Positions 1-8,984 of a stretch of 64,000 nt of DNA are shown here, in pieces. Each line of letters starts with the position of its first letter. Within the stretch, counting starts at the first letter, position 1. The DNA lies in assembly GCF_030732065.1 (NCBI RefSeq), contig NZ_JAVBHX010000001.1, positions 372,001 to 436,000 on the forward strand, in the 5' to 3' direction. The notes under the pieces are model-generated. The model was given only the letters and a program-made list of their open reading frames with translations, did not search any database and was not told where the DNA came from. Position numbers and translations under genes: made by a program. This DNA comes from Oceanimonas aquatica. GTDB taxonomy: Bacteria > Pseudomonadota > Gammaproteobacteria > Enterobacterales > Aeromonadaceae.

Positions 1-281
1 GGCACCTGCCCGCCGATTTGCCGGCGCTGCACCTGATCCAGCATATTCGGGACGAATCCCACCGCTTTGCCATTACCGGCCACCGGGCCCAGCGGGGCAA
101 GGCACGCACGACCAGCAGCCTGGAAACCATTCCCGGGGTGGGCGCCAAACGTCGCCAGGCCTTGCTAAAATATCTGGGTGGATTACAGGAAGTGAAGCGG
201 GCGAGTGTGGACGAACTGTCCAAGGTGCCGGGTATCAGCCGGGCCCTGGCAGAAAAGATCCACGATGCGTTGCATCACTGA
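1..281 (+). CDS. uvrC: UvrABC system protein C, C-terminal end (partial)
   Basis: Open from the window edge in the frame starting at base 3; only about the last 92 residues are present. UvrC makes the two incisions in nucleotide excision repair. The visible part begins in the end of the endonuclease domain ([19 protein letters not shown]) and then carries the tandem helix-hairpin-helix DNA-binding domain, with [18 protein letters not shown] and [16 protein letters not shown] as the two hairpins. It lies 48 bp upstream of pgsA on the same strand, the same order as the enterobacterial uvrC-pgsA operon. Identification is firm; the catalytic domains lie outside the window. Confidence 0.95.
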   Translation, partial: HLPADLPALHLIQHIRDESHRFAITGHRAQRGKARTTSSLETIPGVGAKRRQALLKYLGGLQEVKRASVDELSKVPGISRALAEKIHDALHH

Positions 282-329
282 GTCTCATCATGCACCATGT
301 ACCGGCATCGTATTCTGGTTTAAACAACA

Positions 330-878
330 ATGATAAATGTCCCCAATTCCCTGACGTTCTTTCGCATTCTGCTGATCCCTGTCTTCATCGTGCTGTTTTA
401 CCTGCCGTTCGACTGGGCCTATTTCTGGGCAGCCGCCGTGTTTACCCTGGCGGCCGTGACCGACTGGCTCGACGGCTTTCTGGCCCGCCGGCTGGAGCAA
501 AGCACTCCCTTTGGCGCCTTTCTCGATCCGGTGGCCGACAAGGTAATGGTGGCCGCCGCCCTGGTGCTGATTGTTGAAGACTACAGCAGCCCGCTGGTGA
601 CCATTCCGGCCATGTTCATGATTGGCCGCGAGATCATCATCTCCGCTCTGCGGGAGTGGATGGCGGAAATCGGCCAACGCTCGCGGGTGGCGGTAAGCTG
701 GATTGGCAAGTGGAAAACCACCATTCAGATGCTGGCGCTGATCGGCCTTATCTGGCAGCAGAGCATCTACATGATCTGGGCCAGCTATGTGCTGCTGTAT
801 GCGGCCACCGGTTTGACCCTGTTCTCCGCCTACGACTACCTGAGAGCGGCCTGGGGTGACCTGACCCGCAGCGAATAA
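330..878 (+). CDS. pgsA: CDP-diacylglycerol--glycerol-3-phosphate 3-phosphatidyltransferase
   Basis: Inner-membrane enzyme that makes phosphatidylglycerophosphate from CDP-diacylglycerol and sn-glycerol 3-phosphate, the committed step to phosphatidylglycerol and cardiolipin. The 182-residue length is normal for the family. The CDP-alcohol phosphatidyltransferase signature D-G-x2-A-R-x8-G-x3-D-x3-D is complete (D48, G49, A52, R53, G62, D66, D70). Hydrophobic segments flank it, and [14 protein letters not shown] near residue 100 is highly conserved with E. coli PgsA. The ATG at 330 gives the usual N-terminus ([11 protein letters not shown]). It follows uvrC and precedes two tRNA genes, as in E. 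coli, but the E. coli tRNA-Gly gene (glyW) is not seen here. Confidence 0.96.
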   Translation: MINVPNSLTFFRILLIPVFIVLFYLPFDWAYFWAAAVFTLAAVTDWLDGFLARRLEQSTPFGAFLDPVADKVMVAAALVLIVEDYSSPLVTIPAMFMIGREIIISALREWMAEIGQRSRVAVSWIGKWKTTIQMLALIGLIWQQSIYMIWASYVLLYAATGLTLFSAYDYLRAAWGDLTRSE

Positions 879-941
879 CGCTCAAAAAACCGGGCTTGCG
901 CATAAAAAATGTGCGAACGGACGTGAAACACCGATTAGCGG

Positions 942-969
942 TTGACTGGGCGCCATTCGCCATTAAAAT
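942..969 (+). promoter_or_regulatory. Promoter of the tRNA-Cys/tRNA-Leu unit
   Basis: TTGACT at 942-947 and TAAAAT at 964-969 with a 16-bp spacer, each one mismatch from the sigma-70 consensus hexamers. It ends 27 bp before the mature tRNA-Cys. The tRNA genes therefore appear to have their own promoter rather than depending on uvrC-pgsA transcription. Confidence 0.65.
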
Positions 970-996
970 GCAAGCCATATCAACGACCTTTCTTTC

Positions 997-1070
997 GGCG
1001 CGTTAGCAAAGTGGTTATGCAGCGGATTGCAAATCCGTTTAGTCCGGTTCGATTCCGGAACGCGCCTCCA
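997..1070 (+). tRNA. tRNA-Cys (anticodon GCA)
   Basis: 74 bases including an encoded CCA. The acceptor arms GGCGCGT and ACGCGCC pair, the anticodon GCA is at 1029-1031 in a CGGATTGCAAATCCG stem-loop, and the T-arm has the GGTTCGATTCC core. Same position as cysT in E. coli. Confidence 0.97.
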
Positions 1071-1093
1071 TATTCCTTCTCGAATACGTCTAC

Positions 1094-1180
1094 GCCCGGA
1101 TGGTGAAATCGGTAGACACAAGGGATTTAAAATCCCTCGCTCGCAAGGGCGTGCGGGTTCAAGTCCCGCTCCGGGCACCA
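1094..1180 (+). tRNA. tRNA-Leu (anticodon TAA)
   Basis: 87 bases with encoded CCA and the long variable arm of class II tRNAs. The acceptor arms GCCCGGA and TCCGGGC pair. The anticodon loop TTTAAAA (1126-1132) sits on an AGGGA/TCCCT stem and gives UAA. It lies 23 bp after tRNA-Cys, as in cysT-leuZ. Its last 22 bases overlap the 3' end of the convergent lipoprotein gene. Confidence 0.97.
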
Positions 1181-1731
1181 TAGTTGTTATTTTTGCTCTT
1201 TCCCTGAATACAATCATTCAGCTCTTTGAACAGCCGTTGCAGCCGCTGGTACACCTGCTGGGTTTCCGTGCCCGAGGGGGGCAGGGGAGCGTAATCGTGG
1301 CCGTTTAACCCGAGTGGATCGTGGCGGGCCGATTCTATGCGGCGAAAGCCGTAGGTGGTGCCCGAAACCTTGGCCAGCAGGGTCAGCTCAAAGCGAATGC
1401 GGTCCTGTACCGGCAGCACGCCATACACCTGGGTGCGGTTATCTACCCGGCCTTCGGAATTGAGCATGTCACGGCCGCTGTAGCGAATAATCCCGGCGTC
1501 CTGCTCCTGCTCCTGCAGTAGTTTTTTGGTGCAGGCACCGGCGCTGGCCTCATCGAATGCGGTGGTGGCAAAAAAGGTGAGGGCGGCCAGGCGCGGCGGT
1601 GCATCCCGGGTAACGGTCACGCCGGGGCTGTTTTCGTTAATGGCGGGCGGGGTGTTCTTGCTGATAAGGGGAGAGACCTGGGCGCAGCCTGCCAGCAGCA
1701 GCACGGGCCACAACCGTAAAACCGGAAACAT
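1159..1731 (-). CDS. Hypothetical lipoprotein
   Basis: 190 residues with a short signal peptide and lipobox LLAGC (lipidated Cys16). The start ATG has a GGAGG ribosome site just upstream. I do not recognise the family. The mature part starts with a Pro/Asn/Ser-rich linker and has one pair of Cys residues (C67 and one near the C-terminus) that could form a disulfide. The last codons (GARSGT-stop) are read from the strand opposite the 3' end of tRNA-Leu, a 22-bp convergent overlap. The extreme C-terminus is therefore fixed by tRNA sequence and is probably not functionally constrained. The lipidation site is clear; the function is unknown. Confidence 0.7.
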   Translation of the reverse strand: MFPVLRLWPVLLLAGCAQVSPLISKNTPPAINENSPGVTVTRDAPPRLAALTFFATTAFDEASAGACTKKLLQEQEQDAGIIRYSGRDMLNSEGRVDNRTQVYGVLPVQDRIRFELTLLAKVSGTTYGFRRIESARHDPLGLNGHDYAPLPPSGTETQQVYQRLQRLFKELNDCIQGKSKNNNYGARSGT

Positions 1732-1843
1732 GGTGAACCTCCAAATGTTCTGTGATGAGGCGGGGCGCCTTTGTCCTGCTACTTAGTGTGGGCGGCGAAC
1801 GGAGCCAGAACAAACCGAATGGTGTTATTTGCGTACCAGACGG

Positions 1844-1872
1844 TTACAAGCCTCCCCGCGCCGGGCTATCAT
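1844..1872 (+). promoter_or_regulatory. Sigma-70-like promoter for the L,D-transpeptidase gene
   Basis: TTACAA (1844-1849) and TATCAT (1867-1872) with a 17-bp spacer, 35 bp upstream of the ATG at 1908. Hexamers and spacing fit; no other site in the gap is as good. Confidence 0.45.
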
Positions 1873-1907
1873 TGAAACAGGATCTCTCTAATAGTTAACT
1901 GGTATTT

Positions 1908-2612
1908 ATGCGCTTTCTGCCCAAATTTGTCGTGCCAACCCTGTTTTTAACGACTTTACTCATGCCAAACGTCGCGTTCAGCTACATTCACGGCTCGGTG
2001 GAGAACGTAGTTGCCGCTTATGGTTCGCTGGCAGAAATCCGTATGAAGCCCTACTTCATGCGCGCCGGGGTGGAATATCCTCCCAAAGACATAGTGCTGC
2101 TGGCCACCAAGGAAGAAAAGGCCCTGGAGCTGTGGGCCCGTAACGACGACGGCGACTTTCGCTTTATTCGCCAATATCCGGTGCGTAAGGCCAGTGGCGG
2201 CCCCGGACCCAAGCTGAGGGAAGGCGACAAACAGGTGCCCGAGGGCATCTACCGCATTACCCACCTGAATCCCGACAGCCGCTTTCATTTGTCGATGCGG
2301 CTGAATTATCCCAACTCCTACGATCTGATGCGCGCCGCCAAGGAAGGGCGAACCGATCCGGGTGGCGATATCTACATTCACGGCAAGGCCGAGTCGGTGG
2401 GGTGTCTGGCTATTGGCGACATTGCCATTGAAGAGCTGTTTGTGCTGGTCAGCAAGATTGGCGTGAACAACACCTCGGTCATTATTGCGCCCCACGATCC
2501 CCGCCGGGAGCCTCTCGACGGCTTTGCTGCCAACCTGCCGCGCTGGGCGGTGGAGCTGTATGCCGACATTTCCCGCGAGTTTGCCAAGTACCCCCGCAGC
2601 GAGGATATCTGA
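1908..2612 (+). CDS. L,D-transpeptidase family protein (YafK-like)
   Basis: 234-residue exported protein with a signal peptide (residues 1 to about 25, MPNVAFS before the mature start). It carries a YkuD-type catalytic domain: His158 in IYIHGK and Ser163-x-Gly165-Cys166, the catalytic cysteine, in ESVGCLAIGD. It belongs with the YafK/DpaA branch by length and by the motif spacing. In E. coli, YafK (DpaA) acts as an amidase detaching Braun lipoprotein from peptidoglycan, so hydrolysis rather than cross-linking is possible here. It stands alone with its own promoter. A second, larger L,D-transpeptidase is encoded at 42501. Confidence 0.88.
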   Translation: MRFLPKFVVPTLFLTTLLMPNVAFSYIHGSVENVVAAYGSLAEIRMKPYFMRAGVEYPPKDIVLLATKEEKALELWARNDDGDFRFIRQYPVRKASGGPGPKLREGDKQVPEGIYRITHLNPDSRFHLSMRLNYPNSYDLMRAAKEGRTDPGGDIYIHGKAESVGCLAIGDIAIEELFVLVSKIGVNNTSVIIAPHDPRREPLDGFAANLPRWAVELYADISREFAKYPRSEDI

Positions 2613-2741
2613 GCCCTTATGGCGCTCATGTCGTCCGGCGTCACAGGCTGCAAAAAAAGCCCTAACCCGGTACCGTCAGACGTTGTCGCAGCCCCCCTGA
2701 GTGTTGCTTAATAGGGGCATATAAGGGACTCAGGAGAAGGC

Positions 2742-3830
2742 ATGTTCGCGTCAAAAACAAAAAGGCGGGTGGAAGAGCTGGAACAGCAGCTGGCGGCACA
2801 GGTAGCCGAGTATGAAACCCGTATTGCAGCCAGAGAAAGCGAGTTGCTCGGCTTGCGTGAAGAGCTCGCCCAGATAAGAACCGAACAGCGCAGCTGCCGG
2901 GGGCTCACTCAGGCGGTGCTGCGCGGCAGCGACATGCTGCAGGCCATTCGTGCCGGCATGGTCACCAACGCCGAGAGCCTGCTCACCGAGCGGGAAAAAC
3001 TGGCGGAAATGGAAGGAGTGTTTGAGCAAACCTACCAGGCCACCGACGTGCTCAAGCAACGTTCATCGGTGATCAACGCCGAAGTCTCCCGCAGTGCCGA
3101 CAGCGCCGCCGTGCTTACCGACACCGCTGGCCAGATCAGCAATTTTGTGTCGGTGATACAGGAAATTTCCGAGCAGACCAACCTGTTGGCGCTGAACGCC
3201 GCCATCGAGGCGGCCCGCGCCGGCGAGCAGGGCCGGGGTTTTGCGGTGGTGGCCGACGAGGTGCGCAACCTGGCGGGCAAGGCTCATGAGGCCAGCGGCA
3301 ACATCAATAATCTGGTGCAACAGGTGCTGGAGCAAAGCCGGGCCATTCATGCCACCGTGAACGAGTCCGTGGTCAGCACCAATGAAATTGCCTCTTCCGC
3401 CCAGCAGATCGACGAAGTGACCCGGGAAGTGGTCACCCAGGCCGAGGCCATGCGCCAGGTGATCCAGCGCAATGCCGCCGTGGCCTTTCTGGAAGCGGTC
3501 AAGCTGGATCATGCGGTCTGGAAAAGCGACATCTACCAGCGCATTGAACAGCAGCAGTTTGAGCAGCCGGTCAGTACCCACACCGAATGCCGCCTGGGCA
3601 AGTGGTATTACGAGGGCCGGGGCGCGCGGCTTTACAGCCATCTTTCGTCCTACCGCAATCTGGAAGGCGGCCACAAGCGGGTGCACGAGCAGGGCGCCCT
3701 GGCACTGACGGCCTTTGCCGCCGGTGAGGTGGAAGAAGGCCTGGCCTGTCTGCAGGCCATGGAGGCCGCCAGCCTGGATGTGACCCGTCAGCTGGAAGCC
3801 CTGGGCGGCGAGGCTATCGACGCCGCCTGA
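2742..3830 (+). CDS. Cytoplasmic methyl-accepting chemotaxis protein with CZB zinc-binding domain
   Basis: 362 residues with no signal peptide or membrane span. Residues 5-50 are a charged coiled coil. The signalling hairpin tip ([18 protein letters not shown], about 144-161, and [10 protein letters not shown] after it) is intact. The C-terminal CZB domain has the 3-His/1-Cys zinc set: His257, Cys283 in [11 protein letters not shown], His311 and His315. CZB receptors such as TlpD and the CZB of DgcZ respond to zinc or to oxidants such as hypochlorite through the zinc thiolate, so a soluble redox or zinc chemoreceptor is likely. The start is preceded by GGAGAAGG. The last 17 bp overlap the 3' end of the convergent activator gene. 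Confidence 0.92.
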   Translation: MFASKTKRRVEELEQQLAAQVAEYETRIAARESELLGLREELAQIRTEQRSCRGLTQAVLRGSDMLQAIRAGMVTNAESLLTEREKLAEMEGVFEQTYQATDVLKQRSSVINAEVSRSADSAAVLTDTAGQISNFVSVIQEISEQTNLLALNAAIEAARAGEQGRGFAVVADEVRNLAGKAHEASGNINNLVQQVLEQSRAIHATVNESVVSTNEIASSAQQIDEVTREVVTQAEAMRQVIQRNAAVAFLEAVKLDHAVWKSDIYQRIEQQQFEQPVSTHTECRLGKWYYEGRGARLYSHLSSYRNLEGGHKRVHEQGALALTAFAAGEVEEGLACLQAMEAASLDVTRQLEALGGEAIDAA

Positions 3831-5517
3831 GCCGGGCATAGAGGGTGGTGCGGCTGATGCCCAGTCGCCGCGCCGCCTCACTGACGTTGCCGTCGCACTC
3901 GTCCAGCACCTGTCGTATTTTCTGCTCTGTGGTTGTTTTCAGATCCGCTACCGGCGGTTGGGCGTCATTCCGAGCCGGCAGGTCCGGCAGATGATGGGCT
4001 TCAATCCGCGCGCCATCGGCAAGAATGCCGGCCACCTCCAGTACCTGCCTGAGCTGGCGAATATTGCCCGGCCAGGTGCGCGCGTGCAGGGTGTCGAGCA
4101 GACCACCGGCCAGGCAACAGTGCGAGCCGTGCAGCTGCTGCAGTAAGGTGTCCACCAGCTCTGCAAAGTCCTGGCGCTCATACTCGCGCAGGGGGGGCAG
4201 GGTCAGTTTGTAGCCGTTCAGGCGAAAATACAGATCTTCTCTGAAACCGCCATTGGCCACCATGGCGCTCAAATCGCGGTGGCTGGCGGCAATCACGCAA
4301 AAGTCCACCGGCTCGGGCTCGTGGGAGCCCAGGGGCACCACGGTTTTTTCCTGCAATACCCTGAGCAGCCGGGTCTGGGCCGCCAGCGGCAGCTCACCGA
4401 TTTCATCCAGAAACAAAATGCCGCCGTGGGCGGCGCGCACATAGCCGGTGCGTCCGGCCTTGTGGCTGCCGGTAAAGGCACCGGGGGCATGACCAAAGAG
4501 CTCGGCTTCGAGCAGCTCGGCAGGCAGGGCGCCGCAGTTAACCGCAATCAGCGGCCCTTGTGCACGCTGGCTTTGCCGGTGCAGCCGGCGCACCGCGTGA
4601 TCCTTGCCGGTGCCGGTTTCGCCCTGCAGCAGCAGGGGCACGCCGTGGTTCAGCAGCTTGAGGGCGGCGGCCTCGGGGGCCTTGTGCGTGTTTGAGCAAG
4701 GGCGGGCCGGTACCGGTTTTCGGCTCAGCAGGGCCATGCCGTCACCCCAGGGAGTGAGTTCGCCCTGGCGCAGCCGGCGTAACAGGGCGGCGGGATCCAG
4801 TGTTGGCAGCCACTGCCGGGCGCGGCGGTTGGCCCCCAGCAGCTGGCCGTCTTCGCGCAGGGCAATCAGCGCCGACCAGGGTTGTTGCAGGCCGGCGGCA
4901 TCGCTCGCCAGGCTCAGCAGCCAGCAGGCATCCTGCTGCTCGCTGACCAGGGCGTTTTCCATGGTCAGCGCCATCAGCCGGGCGGTGAGCAGCATGTCGG
5001 TGCTGTGCGCGCCGGCCTCACTGGAAATGTCGATCACCCCCAGCAGCTCGCCGGTGGGTGAAAACACCGGACTGGCGCTGCAACTGATGGCACCGTTGGC
5101 ATGTATGTAGTGCTGCTCGCCCAGCACCGAGACTTCTTGTTGCTCCGAGAGGGCGGTGCCAATGGCATTGGTGCCCATGGTCTGTTCGTGCCAGCGGGCG
5201 CCGGTGGCCAGCGCCAGACGGCGGGCCCGGTCGCCAAAGCGGGTGTCGCCGGCGCTCAGTAAAATGGTGCCGTCGGCATCGGCAAACAGCAGCCGGCAGT
5301 CGCGGCCCTGCTGCCACTGTTCAAACAGCGGCATGGCCTTTTGCAGCAGGCTCAGCAAATGGCGGTGGCGCTGCTGGCGCCGGCGCAGCTCGGCCGGGCT
5401 CAGGCAGCAGGGGTCGGCCTGGTGACTGCGTTGCAGGCCAAAGGTCCGGCTGCGTTGCCAGGAGCGGGTCAGCAGCTCACCGGGCTGCGGGGTTGGAGCA
5501 GGATATGTCATGGTCAT
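3814..5517 (-). CDS. Sigma-54-dependent transcriptional activator, AcoR family
   Basis: 567 residues. The N-terminal sensory region holds a GAF-like domain (about 65-190, with [10 protein letters not shown] and GVIDIS typical of AcoR). The AAA+ domain has Walker A GETGTGKD (299-306), the sigma-54-contacting GAFTG loop (346-350) and Walker B ILFLDE (367-372). A Fis-type helix-turn-helix closes the protein ([17 protein letters not shown]). It is divergent from the aldehyde dehydrogenase gene, whose promoter is of the -24/-12 type, so it is very probably the activator of that gene and responds to an alcohol, aldehyde or acetoin-like effector. The effector cannot be told from sequence. Confidence 0.92.
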   Translation of the reverse strand: MTMTYPAPTPQPGELLTRSWQRSRTFGLQRSHQADPCCLSPAELRRRQQRHRHLLSLLQKAMPLFEQWQQGRDCRLLFADADGTILLSAGDTRFGDRARRLALATGARWHEQTMGTNAIGTALSEQQEVSVLGEQHYIHANGAISCSASPVFSPTGELLGVIDISSEAGAHSTDMLLTARLMALTMENALVSEQQDACWLLSLASDAAGLQQPWSALIALREDGQLLGANRRARQWLPTLDPAALLRRLRQGELTPWGDGMALLSRKPVPARPCSNTHKAPEAAALKLLNHGVPLLLQGETGTGKDHAVRRLHRQSQRAQGPLIAVNCGALPAELLEAELFGHAPGAFTGSHKAGRTGYVRAAHGGILFLDEIGELPLAAQTRLLRVLQEKTVVPLGSHEPEPVDFCVIAASHRDLSAMVANGGFREDLYFRLNGYKLTLPPLREYERQDFAELVDTLLQQLHGSHCCLAGGLLDTLHARTWPGNIRQLRQVLEVAGILADGARIEAHHLPDLPARNDAQPPVADLKTTTEQKIRQVLDECDGNVSEAARRLGISRTTLYARLRRRR

Positions 5518-5536
5518 GATCTTCGCCTGTGCGGAA

Positions 5537-5615
5537 ACTGAACACTTGTACTGAACACCCGTACACTCGCGCTACAGCTCGCTGAACCGGGCCAGCGAAC
5601 ACTGTGCCCCAGTGT
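5537..5615. promoter_or_regulatory. Candidate upstream activator-binding repeats
   Basis: Between the activator and the aldehyde dehydrogenase: two direct copies of ACTGAACAC (5537-5545 and 5550-5558, 13 bp apart) and an inverted repeat ACACTG-N5-CAGTGT (5599-5604 / 5610-5615). They lie about 60 to 140 bp upstream of the sigma-54 promoter, where enhancer sites normally sit. That they bind the AcoR-like protein is inference. Confidence 0.45.
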
Positions 5616-5674
5616 AGCCCGCAACGCCTTGCAGCATAAGGGGTTTAAGCCTGTTTGTTATGGAAATGTAAATC

Positions 5675-5690
5675 TGGCATCGGCCTTGCA
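5675..5690 (+). promoter_or_regulatory. Sigma-54 (-24/-12) promoter of the aldehyde dehydrogenase gene
   Basis: TGGCAT-N5-TTGCA, 16 bp, matching the RpoN consensus (TGGCAY at -24, TTGCA at -12) with the invariant GG and GC in register. The predicted transcript start is near 5701, 30 bp before the ATG. The divergent gene encodes a GAFTG activator, which makes the call strong. Confidence 0.82.
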
Positions 5691-5691
5691 C

Positions 5692-5712
5692 TGTTCAGCA
5701 CGTCACTGAACA
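5692..5712. promoter_or_regulatory. Inverted repeat over the predicted transcript start
   Basis: TGTTCAG (5692-5698) and CTGAACA (5706-5712) form a perfect 7-bp dyad with a 7-bp spacer around the predicted +1. The arms share the CTGAACA core with the upstream repeats at 5537 and 5550, so the same protein may bind here. Confidence 0.5.
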
Positions 5713-5730
5713 CAGAGCAAGGAGAGCAAG

Positions 5731-7248
5731 ATGATTTATCAGCAACCCGGACAGGACGGTGCCGTTGTCAGCTTCAAGGCCCGTTATCAGAACTACATTG
5801 GCGGTGAATGGACGGCACCGGTCAAGGGCCGCTATATGGACAACACTTCGCCGGTCAACGGCGCCGTGTTCTGCGAAGTGCCCCGTTCCGATGCCGATGA
5901 CGTCGATCTGGCCGTCAAGGCCGCCACGCAGGCCTTTGCCAGCTGGGGCTCCACGCCGCCGGCGGAGCGCGCCAACCTGATGCTGCGCATCGCCGACCGC
6001 ATCGAGCAGAACAAGGAAATGCTGGCGGTGGCCGAAACCTGGGACAACGGCAAGGCGGTGCGGGAAACCCTGGCCGCCGACATTCCCCTGGTGGTGGATC
6101 ACTTCCGTTATTTTGCCGGCGCCATTCGTGCGCAGGAAGGCAGCGCCGCCGAGCTGGATGCCGGTACCGCCGTATATCACTTCCGCGAGCCGGTGGGCGT
6201 GGTAGGGCAGATCATTCCCTGGAACTTCCCGCTGCTGATGGCGGCCTGGAAGCTGGCACCGGTGCTGGCCTCGGGCTGCTGCACCGTGCTCAAGCCCGCG
6301 GAGCAGACCCCGGCCTCCATTCTGGTGCTGATGGAACTCATCGGCGATCTGCTGCCGCCGGGCGTGATCAACGTGGTCAACGGCCTGGGGCCGGAAGCGG
6401 GCGAAGCCATACTTCGCCATCCCGGCATCGCCAAGCTGGCCTTTACCGGCTCCACCCCGGTGGGGCAGCACATTCTCAAGGCCGCCGCCGAGCGCTTGAT
6501 CCCGTCCACCGTGGAGCTGGGCGGCAAGTCTCCCAATATCTTCTTTGAAGACGTGCTGCGCTTTGAACCCGAGTTCGTGGACAAGTGCATTGAAGGCATG
6601 CTGCTGACCTTCTTTAACCAGGGCGAGGTCTGCACCTGTCCGTCCCGGGCACTGGTGCAGGAAAGCATTTACGACGAGTTCATGGAGCGGGTGCTGGCCC
6701 GGGGCCGGGAGATCAAACAGGGCAACCCGCTCGACACCGAAACCCAGGTGGGTGCTCAGGCCTCGCGGGAGCAGTTTGACCGCATTCTCGGCTACCTGGA
6801 AATTGGCCGGTCCGAAGGCGCGCAAATGCTGCTGGGGGGCCAGGCCAATTCCATCAGCGGGCTGGAAAACGGCTTCTACATTCAGCCCACCATTTTCCAG
6901 GGGCGCAACAACATGCGGGTGTTCCAGGAAGAGATCTTTGGGCCGGCGGTGGGCGTGACCACCTTCAAGGACGAAGCCGAAGCCCTGGCGATTGCCAACG
7001 ACACCGAGTTCGGCCTGGGCGCCGGGGTCTGGACCCGGGATGTGAACCGCGCCTACCGGGTGGCCCGGGGCATTCAGGCCGGCCGGGTATGGATGAACTG
7101 CTATCACGCCTATCCCGCCCACGCCGCCTTTGGTGGCTACAAGAAGTCGGGCATCGGCCGGGAAACCCACAAGATGATGCTGGACCACTACCAGCTCACC
7201 AAGTGCATGCTGGTCAGCTACAGCAGCAACCCCCTTGGGTTTTTCTGA
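5731..7248 (+). CDS. NAD-dependent aldehyde dehydrogenase (AldB/ExaC/AcoD type)
   Basis: 505 residues, full length for the family. Catalytic Cys301 sits in [12 protein letters not shown], the general base Glu262 in VELGGKSPN, and the cofactor-binding PWNFPL and FTGSTPVG motifs are present. It oxidises acetaldehyde or a similar aliphatic aldehyde to the acid. The sigma-54 promoter and divergent AcoR-type activator upstream, and the alcohol dehydrogenase gene 97 bp downstream, place it in an alcohol/aldehyde utilisation block. The start ATG has an AAGGAGAG ribosome site. A terminator follows, so it is probably monocistronic or only partly read through. Confidence 0.93.
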   Translation: MIYQQPGQDGAVVSFKARYQNYIGGEWTAPVKGRYMDNTSPVNGAVFCEVPRSDADDVDLAVKAATQAFASWGSTPPAERANLMLRIADRIEQNKEMLAVAETWDNGKAVRETLAADIPLVVDHFRYFAGAIRAQEGSAAELDAGTAVYHFREPVGVVGQIIPWNFPLLMAAWKLAPVLASGCCTVLKPAEQTPASILVLMELIGDLLPPGVINVVNGLGPEAGEAILRHPGIAKLAFTGSTPVGQHILKAAAERLIPSTVELGGKSPNIFFEDVLRFEPEFVDKCIEGMLLTFFNQGEVCTCPSRALVQESIYDEFMERVLARGREIKQGNPLDTETQVGAQASREQFDRILGYLEIGRSEGAQMLLGGQANSISGLENGFYIQPTIFQGRNNMRVFQEEIFGPAVGVTTFKDEAEALAIANDTEFGLGAGVWTRDVNRAYRVARGIQAGRVWMNCYHAYPAHAAFGGYKKSGIGRETHKMMLDHYQLTKCMLVSYSSNPLGFF

Positions 7249-7270
7249 GTAACTTTTTCTGAGCAACAGG

Positions 7271-7296
7271 GCGCCGCTTAGTGCGGCGCGCTTTTT
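7271..7296 (+). terminator. Rho-independent terminator after the aldehyde dehydrogenase
   Basis: GCGCCGC-TTAGT-GCGGCGC stem-loop followed by a run of five T. Confidence 0.85.
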
Positions 7297-7345
7297 CGAT
7301 GAATAACAACGAATGAGGCCCATGCCTCAACTAGGGAGTAAACCC

Positions 7346-8497
7346 ATGAGCACAGCGACATTCTTTATGCCTTCCGTCAACCTGATCGGCGACGGCGCCC
7401 TGGAGCAGGCGGTCAACCAGGTGAGTGAATCGGGTTTTCGTCATGCCCTGATCGTGACCGACAAGCCGCTGGTGGAGCTGGGTTACGCCGGCCAGCTGCA
7501 GCAGGCGCTGGCCGCCAAGGACATTCAGGCCAGCATCTTTGATGGCGTACAGGCCAACCCCACCACCGGCAACGTGGAAGCAGGCCTGGCCATTCTTCAG
7601 CAAAAGCAGTGCGACTTCGTCATTTCCCTCGGCGGTGGCTCGCCCCACGACTGCGCCAAGGCCATTGCCCTGGTGGCCAGCAACGGCGGTGACATTCGTG
7701 ATTACGAAGGCGTCGACAAGTCCGCCAAGCCCCAGCTGCCGCTGGTGGCCATTAACACCACCGCCGGCACCGCCTCGGAGATCACCCGTTTCTGCATCAT
7801 CACCGACGAAAACACTCACATCAAGATGGCCATCGTCGACAAGCACGTGACCCCTGTGCTGTCGGTGAACGACCCGTTTTTGATGAAAAACATGCCGGCC
7901 TCGCTCACCGCCGCCACCGGCATGGATGCGCTCACCCACGCGGTGGAAGCCTATGTGTCCACCGCCGCCAACCCCATTACCGACGCCTGCGCCATCAAGG
8001 CCATTACCCTGATCAGTCAAAACCTGGCCAAGGCCGTGGCCAACGGCGCCGACATGGAGGCGCGCAACAACATGGCCTATGCCCAGTTGCTGGCGGGCAT
8101 GGCCTTTAACAACGCTTCCCTTGGCTATGTGCATGCCATGGCGCACCAGCTGGGCGGGTTTTACGACTTGCCTCACGGCGTGTGCAACGCCGTGCTGCTG
8201 CCCCACGTACAGCGCTTCAACAGCCGGGTGGCCGCCGCCCGCCTGACTGAGGTGGCCGCCGCCCTGGGTGAAGAGGTGCAGGGGCTTAGCCCTGCGCAGG
8301 GCGCGGACAGCTGCATTGTGGCCATTGAGCGGCTGGCCCGGGAAGTGGGTATTCCCGCCGGACTGAGCGAGCTCAAGGTCAAGGAAAGCGACTTTGCCGA
8401 GCTGGCCAGCAATGCCATGAAGGATGCCTGTGGCCTGACCAACCCGGTGCAGCCTACTCACGATGAAGTGGTGGGCATCTTTAAAGCCGCGTTCTGA
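7346..8497 (+). CDS. yiaY: Iron-containing alcohol dehydrogenase (YiaY type)
   Basis: 383 residues, the same length as E. coli YiaY, and closely similar to it along its length. The Fe ligands Asp194, His198 ([12 protein letters not shown]), His263 and His277 ([16 protein letters not shown]) are all present, as is the NAD-binding [10 protein letters not shown] motif (97-106). It interconverts alcohols and aldehydes and so pairs with the aldehyde dehydrogenase upstream. The chosen ATG has a GGGAG site 9 bp before it; a start 33 bp further upstream would add residues absent from the family. Substrate is not determinable from sequence. Confidence 0.9.
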   Translation: MSTATFFMPSVNLIGDGALEQAVNQVSESGFRHALIVTDKPLVELGYAGQLQQALAAKDIQASIFDGVQANPTTGNVEAGLAILQQKQCDFVISLGGGSPHDCAKAIALVASNGGDIRDYEGVDKSAKPQLPLVAINTTAGTASEITRFCIITDENTHIKMAIVDKHVTPVLSVNDPFLMKNMPASLTAATGMDALTHAVEAYVSTAANPITDACAIKAITLISQNLAKAVANGADMEARNNMAYAQLLAGMAFNNASLGYVHAMAHQLGGFYDLPHGVCNAVLLPHVQRFNSRVAAARLTEVAAALGEEVQGLSPAQGADSCIVAIERLAREVGIPAGLSELKVKESDFAELASNAMKDACGLTNPVQPTHDEVVGIFKAAF

Positions 8498-8521
8498 TAT
8501 GGCTTTGTTTTAGCTGATCTT

Positions 8522-8551
8522 ATGCCGGACCATGAGCCCGGCATTTTTTTG
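8522..8551 (+). terminator. Rho-independent terminator after yiaY
   Basis: ATGCCGG (8522-8528) and CCGGCAT (8538-8544) stem followed by seven to eight T. Confidence 0.88.
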
Positions 8552-8659
8552 CTTCCGTCTTTCGTCTCACTTCAGACGTCCCACTTGAGCGGGTTGCAAA
8601 GTCGCCGCTGTCGGCCAGACTGAATAACAGCGTGAAAGAGTCACACAAGGAGCCCACTT

Positions 8660-8947
8660 ATGGCGAATGAAGGTTATCACGAGCCCATTGACGAGCTTAG
8701 CGACGACACCCGGGACATGCACAGGGCCATCGTCTCGCTGATGGAAGAGCTGGAAGCGGTTGACTGGTATAACCAGCGTATGGATGCCTGCAAGGATCCC
8801 GAACTCAGGGCCATTCTCAAACACAACCGGGACGAAGAAAAAGAGCACGCCGCCATGGTGCTGGAATGGATTCGCCGCCGCGACCCCACCTTTGACAAGG
8901 AGCTCAAGGACTACCTGTTTACCGATGGCAAGCTTGGTAGCCACTGA
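8660..8947 (+). CDS. Encapsulin-type ferritin-like protein (EncFtn family), no cargo peptide
   Basis: 95-residue protein that closely follows the encapsulated ferritin family known from Rhodospirillum rubrum (HRAIVSLMEELEAVDWY, DPELRAIL, HNRDEEKEHAAM, LEW.RR). The ferroxidase ligands of EncFtn correspond to Glu30, Glu60 and His63 and are all present. Each chain is a two-helix half-ferritin that forms an iron-oxidising site only on dimerisation. The sequence stops at LFTDGKLGSH, where classical members continue with a linker and an encapsulin-docking peptide. No encapsulin shell gene lies in the window. A ribosome site (AAGGAG) precedes the ATG, and a hairpin terminator follows. It probably handles iron, but free in the cytoplasm or loaded in some other way. 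Confidence 0.85.
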   Translation: MANEGYHEPIDELSDDTRDMHRAIVSLMEELEAVDWYNQRMDACKDPELRAILKHNRDEEKEHAAMVLEWIRRRDPTFDKELKDYLFTDGKLGSH

Positions 8948-8984
8948 TATCCCCCCATTAAGGCCGTGGTCTTGAAACATCGTC

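Noticed and set aside
878-996. tRNA-Gly expected from the E. coli glyW-cysT-leuZ order
   Set aside because: No tRNA fold or TTCGA T-loop in this gap; only the promoter is present.
5695-7323. 542-codon open frame opposite the aldehyde dehydrogenase
   Set aside because: Antisense shadow caused by GC-rich third positions; the dehydrogenase is intact and the shadow covers its sigma-54 promoter region.
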